Shown in pieces: positions 58,369-64,000 of a stretch of 64,000 nt of DNA. Under the pieces are notes generated by a model. The model had not been told where the DNA came from, ran no database searches, and worked only from the letters and a program-made list of their open reading frames with translations. The translations under genes were made by a program, and so were the position numbers. This stretch comes from CADEEN01 sp963840805 (GTDB lineage: Bacteria > Pseudomonadota > Gammaproteobacteria > Burkholderiales > Burkholderiaceae_C): the NCBI GenBank assembly GCA_963840805.1, contig CAWJAJ010000017.1, forward strand, positions 62,001 through 126,000, in the 5' to 3' direction. Every line of letters begins with the position of its first letter. The first letter of the stretch is position 1.

Positions 58369-58601
58369 GCAAGAAACACATCGACGCCTGCGTGCGTGAG
58401 AGCCTCGAGCAGTATTTCAAGGACCTGCGCGGCACCGAGCCGCACTCGCTGCACGACATGGTCATCGCCGCGGTCGAGAAGCCGCTGCTCGACGTGGTGA
58501 TGAAGCAGGCCGACGGCAACCAGAGCAAGGCCGCCGAGTGGCTGGGCCTGAACCGCAATACGCTGCGGCGCAAGCTGCTCGACCATAAATTGATCAAATA
58601 G
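58365..58601 (+). CDS. fis: Fis family DNA-binding protein
   Basis: 78 residues. The C-terminal helix-turn-helix GNQSKAAEWLGLNRNTLRRK is the Fis/NtrC-type DNA-binding motif, preceded by LLDVVMKQADGN. Fis bends DNA and coordinates growth-phase expression. It is coupled to dusB by ATGA, and 38 bases separate it from purH. Confidence 0.95.
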   Translation: MSKKHIDACVRESLEQYFKDLRGTEPHSLHDMVIAAVEKPLLDVVMKQADGNQSKAAEWLGLNRNTLRRKLLDHKLIK

Positions 58602-58639
58602 GAGAAACGGATCGCTGACGCGACCGTTACCGGGGGTTT

Positions 58640-60226
58640 ATGAATCCATTGACTGCGCTGCTGTCCGTGTCCGACAAGACCGGCATCGTCGAGTTCGCCC
58701 GTGCGCTGCACGCCTGCGGCGTGAAGCTGCTATCGACCGGCGGCACGGCCCGGCTGCTGGCGCAGAACGATCTGCCGGTCACCGAGGTCAGCGAGGTCAC
58801 CGGGTTCCCCGAGATGCTCGACGGCCGCGTCAAGACGCTGCATCCGCGCATCCACGGCGGCCTGCTGGCGCGTCGCGACCATCCCGCGCACATGGCCGCA
58901 CTGGCCGAGCACGGCATCGGCACCATCGACCTGCTGGTGATCAACCTCTACCCGTTCGCCGAGGCCACCGCGCGGGCCGACTGCACGCTCGACGACGCGA
59001 TCGAGAACATCGACATCGGCGGCCCGGCGATGCTGCGCGCCGCGGCCAAGAACTGGCCGGACGTGGCGGTGGTGATCGACCCGGCCGACTACCCGCGCGT
59101 GCTCGCGGAGTTGAACGCCGGCGGCGTGCAGCGCAATACCAAGTTCATGCTGGCGAAGAAGGTGTTCGCGCACACCGCGGCCTACGACGGCATGATCAGC
59201 AACTACCTGGCCGCGCTCGAGCCCGGCGCCGAGGACGCCGGCGACAAGGTGCCGGCGCGCGCCGAGTACCCGGCCGTGTTCACGCTGCAGCTGACCAAGA
59301 CGCAGGACATGCGCTACGGCGAGAACCCGCACCAGAGCGCGGCCTTCTACCGCGAGGCGCATGTGCCGCGCGGCCTGCTGGCCGGCTGGACGCAGTTGCA
59401 GGGCAAGGAGCTCTCGTACAACAACATCGCCGACGCCGACGCGGCCTGGGAGTGCGTCAAGACCTTCACCGACAGCGCCGGCCTGCGTCATCGTCAAGCA
59501 CGCCAACCCCTGCGGCGTGGCCGTCGGCGCGCAGCGTCGGCGAGGCCTACGCCAAGGCCCTGAAGACCGACCCGACCTCGGCCTTCGGCGGCATCATCGC
59601 CTTCAATGCGCCGCTCGACGGCGCGGCGGCCGAGCAGGTGGCCAGGCAGTTCGTCGAGGTGGTGATCGCCCCCGAGATCACGCCCGCCGCGCGTGCCGTG
59701 TTCGCGGCCAAGCAGAACGTGCGCCTGCTCGAAGTGCCGCTCGTCGCGCGCCGTGAACGCGCTCGACTTCAAACGCGTCGGTGGCGGCATGCTGCTGCAG
59801 TCGACCGATGCGAAGAACGTCGGGACGCGACGAGTTGCGCGTGGTGACGAAGAAGGCCCCGACGGCGACGCAGATGCGGCGACCTGCTGTTCGCCTGGAA
59901 GGTGGCCAAGTTCGTCAAGAGCAATGCCATCGTCTTCTGCGCCGGCGGCATGACGCTGGGCGTCGGCGCGGGGCAGATGAGCCGCATCGACAGCGCGCGC
60001 ATCGCGTCGATCAAGGCCGAGCAACGCCGGCCTGACGCTGGCCGGCTCGGCCGTCGCCAGCGACGCCTTCTTCCCGTTCCGCGACGGCCTGGACGTGGTC
60101 GTCGATGCCGGCGCCACCTGCGTGATCCAGCCCGGCGGCTCGATGCGCGACGCCGAGGTCATCGCCGCCGCCGACGAGCGCGGCATCGCGATGGTGTTCA
60201 CCGGCGTGCGCCACTTCCGCCATTGA
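58640..60226 (+). CDS. purH: Bifunctional AICAR transformylase/IMP cyclohydrolase (six frameshifts)
   Basis: About 526 residues after removing six single-base insertions (near 59485, 59530, 59753, 59823, 59878 and 60023). Catalyses the last two steps of IMP synthesis. Segments are LLSVSDKTGIVEFARAL, STGGTARLL, KTLHPRIHGGLLARRD, MRYGENPHQSAAFYREA, VIVKHANPCGVAVG, TSAFGGIIAFN and QPGGSMRDAEVIAAADE. All six insertions leave the codons on both sides intact, and the corrected length is a multiple of three. The start is ATG at 58640. Confidence 0.94.
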
Positions 60227-60230
60227 ATGC

Positions 60231-60260
60231 GGTGGCGGCACGACGCCGCGTGCCGCCACC
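60231..60260. terminator. Perfect hairpin after purH
   Basis: GGTGGCGGCACG and CGTGCCGCCACC form a perfect 12-base stem with loop ACGCCG, beginning five bases after the purH stop. There is no T-tract, so it may act with Rho or stabilise the 3' end. Confidence 0.6.
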
Positions 60261-60327
60261 CGACCGCCGCGCGCCTTGCCGGAATGTCCCGATGCGGCGC
60301 ACGCAGGGCTGCGGCTAGCATCGGCGC

Positions 60328-60949
60328 ATGTCCCTTGCCGACCTGATGGGCCTGCTGCTGGCCTTCATCGCACGCCTGATCACCGGCGCGCAGGGCCATT
60401 GGAAAGGCTGCCCGCCGACCGCCGAGCAGCGCATCTACTTCGCCAACCACCAGAGCCACCTCGACTGGGTGCTGATCTGGGCCGCGCTGCCGAAGGACCT
60501 GCGCACCAAGACGCGGCCGATCGCGGCCAGGGACTACTGGACCGCGACGCCGCTTCAAGCATTGGCTGACGCGCGAGGTCTTCAACGCGGTGTTCGTGTC
60601 GCGCCAGCGCACCGACGACCAGGACCCGCTCGAACCGCTGGTCGAGGCGCTGCAGCACGGTGACTCGCTGGTGATCTTTCCCGAGGGCACGCGCAGCAAC
60701 AAGGGCGAGCCGATGCCGTTCAAGAGCGGGCTGTACCACCTGGCCGAGCAGTTCCCGCAGGTGCAGCTGATCCCGGCCTGGATCGACAACGTGCAGCGCG
60801 TGATGCCCAAGGGCGAGGTGGTGCCGGTGCCGATCCTGTGCACCGTGACCTTCGGTGCGCCGATGTCGATCGGCGAAGACGAGGACAAGCACGCCTTCCT
60901 CGAGCGCGCGCGCGAAGCGGTGACGGCCTTGCGGCCGCGCGTGTCATGA
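60328..60949 (+). CDS. Lysophospholipid acyltransferase family protein (one frameshift)
   Basis: About 206 residues. The PlsC-type motifs are FANHQSHLDWVLIW (H-x4-D) and VIFPEGTRSNKGEPM. The family transfers acyl groups to lysophospholipids. The frame breaks near 60553, where one extra C follows ACG. After correction the gene continues RFKHWLTREVFNAVFVSRQR. The stop overlaps the next gene's ATG as ATGA, so this acyltransferase is coupled to the CdsA-like gene. Confidence 0.87.
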
Positions 60950-61917
60950 CCGCATTGCGCAACCTGACCGTCGACGAGCAGGTGGCACTGCTGTTCTTCA
61001 CGCTGTTCGGCGTGCTCGTGCTGGTGTCGGTGGCGACGCTGCTGCATTCGCTGCGCGACACGCCCGGCGCACAGGGCGAGGCCGCCAAGGGGTTTCGCCG
61101 CGATCTGCGTGCGGTGTGGGTCGGTGCCACGGCATTCTGGCTGGCGTGGGTGTCGGGGCCGATCGGCGCAACGCTGTTCTTCGGCCTGTTCTCGTTCCTC
61201 GCGCTGCGCGAGTTCATCACGCTGCAGCACACCCGCCGCAGCGACCACCGCAGCCTGATCCTGGCCTTCTTCTTCGTGCTGCCGGTGCAGTACGCGATCG
61301 TCGCCACCCGGCACTTCGACCTGTTCACGGTGTTCATCCCGGTCTACGTGTTCTTCGCGATACCGGTGGTCAGCGCCATGGCCGGCGACCCGCACCGCTT
61401 CCTCGAGCGCAACGCCAAGATCCAGTGGGGCATCGTGGTCTGCGTCTACGGCCTGTCGCACGCGCCGGCACTGCTGCTGCTGGACTTCCCGCGGTACGCG
61501 GGGCGCGGCGCGTTCCTGCTGTTCTTCCTCGTCATCGTGACCGGGATGGCGCAGGTGGTGCAGGAGTTGGCGAGCCGCCGCCTGCGCCGGCGACCGGTGG
61601 CGCGGCATATCAGCCGCAGCTTCTCGTGGCGCGCCTGGTTCATCGGCGCCTTCGTCGCCGCGTGGGTCGGCGCGCTGATGTACTGGATCACGCCGTTCAA
61701 GGCCGGCCAGGCCCTGGCGATGGCCTTCATCGCCGCCGCGTGCGGCACGCTCGGCGAGTTCGTCATGAAGGCACTGAAACGCGACGCCGGCGTGTTCCAC
61801 TGGGGCAACCGCATCGGTGTCACCGGCGCGGTGGGGCTGCTCGACCGCGTGGCGCCGCTGTGCTTCGCGGCGCCGGTGTTCTTCCATTCGGTGCGCTGGT
61901 ACTTCAAGCTGGCCTAG
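60946..61917 (+). CDS. CdsA-like phosphatidate cytidylyltransferase family protein, degenerate signature
   Basis: 323 residues with about eight hydrophobic helices. The C-terminal region matches the CdsA signature in position, but the motif reads ALKRDAGVFHWGNRIGVTGA followed by VGLLDRVAPLCFAAPVFFH. The usual KD dipeptide, HGG and DRxD residues that bind metal and substrate are changed to FH, TGA and DRVA. It is coupled to the acyltransferase upstream, a common pair. It may be inactive or have a different substrate; see findings. Confidence 0.8.
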   Translation: MTALRNLTVDEQVALLFFTLFGVLVLVSVATLLHSLRDTPGAQGEAAKGFRRDLRAVWVGATAFWLAWVSGPIGATLFFGLFSFLALREFITLQHTRRSDHRSLILAFFFVLPVQYAIVATRHFDLFTVFIPVYVFFAIPVVSAMAGDPHRFLERNAKIQWGIVVCVYGLSHAPALLLLDFPRYAGRGAFLLFFLVIVTGMAQVVQELASRRLRRRPVARHISRSFSWRAWFIGAFVAAWVGALMYWITPFKAGQALAMAFIAAACGTLGEFVMKALKRDAGVFHWGNRIGVTGAVGLLDRVAPLCFAAPVFFHSVRWYFKLA

Positions 61918-61930
61918 AACCTCTGCACTC

Positions 61931-62479
61931 ATGCGAATCCTCGGCATCGACCCCGGCCTGCAAACGACGGGCTTTGGCGTCATCGACGCCGATGGCCCGC
62001 GGTTGCATTACGTGGCCAGCGGCACGATCAAGACCGCAGCGGTGGCGCGCGGCGACCTGCCGGCGCGGCTGAAGATCATCTTCGACGGTGTGTGCGAGGT
62101 GGCGTTGCGCTACGAGGCCCACTGTGCCGCAGTGGAGATCGTGTTCGTCAACGTCAACCCGCAAAGCACGCTGCTGCTCGGTCAGGCCCGCGGCGCGGCG
62201 CTGGCCGCGCTGGTGTCGCGCTCGCTGGCGGTGTCGGAGTACACCGCGCTGCAGATGAAGAAGGCCATCGTCGGCAGCGGCCACGCGCACAAGACACAGG
62301 TGCAGGCGATGGTGCAGCGGCTGCTCGCGCTCAGCGCGGCGCCCGGGCCCGACGCGGCCGACGCGCTGGGCATCGCCATCACCCATGCCCATGCCGGCGC
62401 GTCGCTGGCGGCGCTGGCCGAGGCCACGCCGCTGGCGCGGCGCCAGCATGCACAGTACCGGCGCGGGCGCGCCTATTGA
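61931..62479 (+). CDS. ruvC: Crossover junction endodeoxyribonuclease RuvC
   Basis: 182 residues. Resolves Holliday junctions in recombination. The catalytic Asp is in RILGIDPGLQTTGFG, the Glu in AAVEIVFVNVNPQSTLLLGQ, and the C-terminal Asp pair in GPDAADALGIAITHAH. The Gln of the common EQVFVN is replaced by Ile, which I consider neutral. The start is ATG at 61931. RuvA and ruvB are not in the window. Confidence 0.95.
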   Translation: MRILGIDPGLQTTGFGVIDADGPRLHYVASGTIKTAAVARGDLPARLKIIFDGVCEVALRYEAHCAAVEIVFVNVNPQSTLLLGQARGAALAALVSRSLAVSEYTALQMKKAIVGSGHAHKTQVQAMVQRLLALSAAPGPDAADALGIAITHAHAGASLAALAEATPLARRQHAQYRRGRAY

Positions 62480-62575
62480 CGACCTGCGCTCGATCGCCAC
62501 GCAAGCAACAGCGCGCGACGAATCGGTTCCGGCCGTCTGCGACCGCTCGGCCCGAAGCCCAAGCCAGCCGCCCTG

Positions 62576-63757
62576 TCATGCCGTCGCACTGGGCGCCGGA
62601 CTGCGGTGCCCACTGGCCTGCGACCAGATCAGTGCAGGGATCAACACCGGAAGCACGGCGAGGTTCATGACCGTCCAGCCGAATCGGTCGTACATCCAGC
62701 CGGCGCCGAGGCTGCCCAGCGCCACGAGGCCGAACACCAGCCCTTCGTTGAGCGCTTGCACCTTGGTCTGCTCGCTGGGGCGATAGCACTGCGTCAGCAA
62801 GGCGGTGGCCCCGACGAACGCGAAGTTCCAGCCGACGCCCAGCAGCACCAGTGCCGAGAGGAAATGCAGGTACGCGACCCCGGAGGCTGCGACCGCCACG
62901 TGGGCGATCAGCAGCAGGAAACCCATCCGCATCACACGCGGCGCACCGAAGCGTGCCACCAGGGTGCCGGTAAAGAACGACGGCGCGAACATGCCGAACA
63001 CATGCCACTGGATCACCGGCTTCACGTCGTCAGTGCCGAAGCCGCAGCCGAGCATCGCCAGTGGCGTGGCCGTCATGGCCAGGATCATCACGGCGTAGCC
63101 CACAGCGGCGCCAATGACCGCAGCCCGCAGGGCCGGCTGCGCGACGATCTCGCGCAGGCGCCGTGCGGGTTCGCCGCCCGCTGCCACCAGATGAGGCAGG
63201 TCGAGTCGCGACAGCAGCACCATGGCTGCCAACGACAGCAATCCCTGAGCCACGTACGAACCGAGGAAGGCATGCTGCGGCAGCCAGTCGCGTCCCCACA
63301 CTGCGATCTGGGGCCCGGCAAACGCGGCCACCACGCCACCGGCCACCACCCATGAGATGGCTCGGCCGGCGTGCTGCGGCCCGGCTGCCTCGGCCGCGGC
63401 GAAGCGGTAGTAGTTGGCGAAGCCCTGGTAGCTGCCGAGCAGCAGGTGGCCAACGACGAAGACGGCAAAACTCTGCATCTGCAGGCCCGTGGCGGCCAGC
63501 ATGCTGCCCGCGATGCCCAGCGCGGCGCCGATCAGGAAGCCGGCACGCCGGCCCAGGCGCCGCATCAGCAACGACGCGGGGATCGACGCGATCGCCGTGC
63601 CCACCACCATCGCGGCGATCGGCAAGGTCGCCCAGCCCTTGTCGGGCGCCAGCATCGCGCCGAGGATGCCGGCCAACGTCACCGACAGCACGACCGCCGA
63701 CAGCGCCAACGCCTGGCTGGCGGCCAGCAGGGGCACGTTGCGCCTGGGCGCGATCAT
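62576..63757 (-). CDS. MFS transporter
   Basis: 393 residues with twelve predicted membrane helices and MFS loop signatures: RRLGRRAGFLIGAALGI between helices 2 and 3, and the weaker ARFGAPRVMRMGFLL in the second half. No motif lets me name a substrate. The start is ATG at 63757. It converges on ruvC with a 96-base gap in which I see no feature. Confidence 0.87.
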   Translation of the reverse strand: MIAPRRNVPLLAASQALALSAVVLSVTLAGILGAMLAPDKGWATLPIAAMVVGTAIASIPASLLMRRLGRRAGFLIGAALGIAGSMLAATGLQMQSFAVFVVGHLLLGSYQGFANYYRFAAAEAAGPQHAGRAISWVVAGGVVAAFAGPQIAVWGRDWLPQHAFLGSYVAQGLLSLAAMVLLSRLDLPHLVAAGGEPARRLREIVAQPALRAAVIGAAVGYAVMILAMTATPLAMLGCGFGTDDVKPVIQWHVFGMFAPSFFTGTLVARFGAPRVMRMGFLLLIAHVAVAASGVAYLHFLSALVLLGVGWNFAFVGATALLTQCYRPSEQTKVQALNEGLVFGLVALGSLGAGWMYDRFGWTVMNLAVLPVLIPALIWSQASGHRSPAPSATA

Positions 63758-63776
63758 GCGTGTCGCACTGCGCGGC

Positions 63777-64000
63777 TCAGTGCTTTGCCGCCGCCGCGCC
63801 CTTTGCAGCGGCGTCGAACCCGCCCTTGGCCTTCCACTCCGCAAACCCGCCCTGCAGGATGCGCACGTTGTCGTAGCCCGCCACGCGCAGCGCGAAGCCG
63901 GCTTGCGCCGACAGCGTGCCGGTGTTGCAGTACAGCAGCACCGGCTTGTCCTTCGGGATGCGGCTTCTCAAGGAAACGCCGGGCCGCCCCAAGTTTCCTT
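63777..64000 (-). CDS. Rhodanese-like domain protein, partial at the right edge
   Basis: Only the C-terminal part is present: IPKDKPVLLYCNTGTLSAQA with the rhodanese active-site Cys, FALRVAGYDNVRILQGGFAEW and a basic tail. The stop is at 63777. Upstream of IPKDKP the reading frame enters repeat sequence (63971-64000), so the N-terminal half is either beyond the edge or disrupted. It could be a separate rhodanese transcribed ahead of the MFS gene. Confidence 0.7.
   Translation of the reverse strand, partial: GNLGRPGVSLRSRIPKDKPVLLYCNTGTLSAQAGFALRVAGYDNVRILQGGFAEWKAKGGFDAAAKGAAAAKH
63971..64000 (-). repeat. Repeat copy at the right edge, hairpin GGAAAC type
   Basis: AAGGAAAC and GTTTCCTT pair around GCCGGGCCGCCCCAA. 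Nearly the same segment, GGAAACGCCGGGCCGCCCC, occurs inside the stop-anchored repeat at 12.23 kb. The element continues beyond the window. Confidence 0.55.

Overview
The window is one contiguous stretch of a high-GC betaproteobacterial chromosome. Gene content and order point to Burkholderiales, probably the Rubrivivax/Leptothrix/Methylibium/Ideonella side of the order: the coxBA-ctaG-coxC and SURF1-ctaA-ctaB-sco blocks, hisI-hisE-DUF4870-hinT-tatABC, pyrR-pyrB-pyrC', and dusB-fis-purH-ruvC. The lineage call is inference from synteny and codon style, with no search behind it. I see no tRNA, rRNA, CRISPR array, transposase or phage gene.

Layout. 1-8190 (minus) is most of a giant LEPR-XLL surface-type protein with a BNR propeller, an OmpA-like domain and flagellin-IN-like repeats; its C-terminus lies beyond the left edge. 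8.6-18.7 kb is a complete aa3-type cytochrome c oxidase locus with subunits I-III, copper and heme A assembly factors, and small accessory proteins. 18.8-24.4 kb holds bioC-like, comF-like, trmL, gpsA, secB, grxC, a rhodanese and gpmA. 24.9-29.6 kb is an acyltransferase plus pyrimidine genes with ruvX and yqgE. 29.6-32.3 kb has a methyltransferase and a photolyase. 32.3-40.0 kb is tatCBA, hinT, hisE, hisI, a Nudix hydrolase, an ATPase, pdeM, slmA, a HAD hydrolase and argB. 40.1-50.8 kb is a metal-resistance island: orphan TolC-like protein, multicopper oxidase, cupredoxin, DUF411, CusF-like, Met-rich lipoprotein, DUF302, a CueR-type promoter, a CopA-type ATPase and DmeF. 50.8-54.8 kb pairs a bifunctional fatty acyl-CoA reductase with a phasin and a patatin, suggesting storage-lipid metabolism. 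55.2-62.5 kb is housekeeping (M32 carboxypeptidase, YqaA, dusB, fis, purH, acyltransferase, CdsA-like protein, ruvC). An MFS transporter and a rhodanese fragment close the window.

Two things stand out across the whole window. First, reading frames of conserved genes are broken by many single-base indels, densest at 40-60.6 kb. Essential genes such as purH carry several, so these are most likely sequence errors rather than gene decay. Coordinates given for broken genes span the reconstructed gene. Second, the gaps are filled by three families of structured repeats: one anchored at stop codons inside operons, one at 24.5-24.75 kb with invariant internal-loop sequence between sequence-variable but self-complementary stems, and one at 54.8-55.2 kb with compensatory base changes. 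The 24.5 kb family looks most like an undescribed structured RNA or RNA-like mobile repeat.
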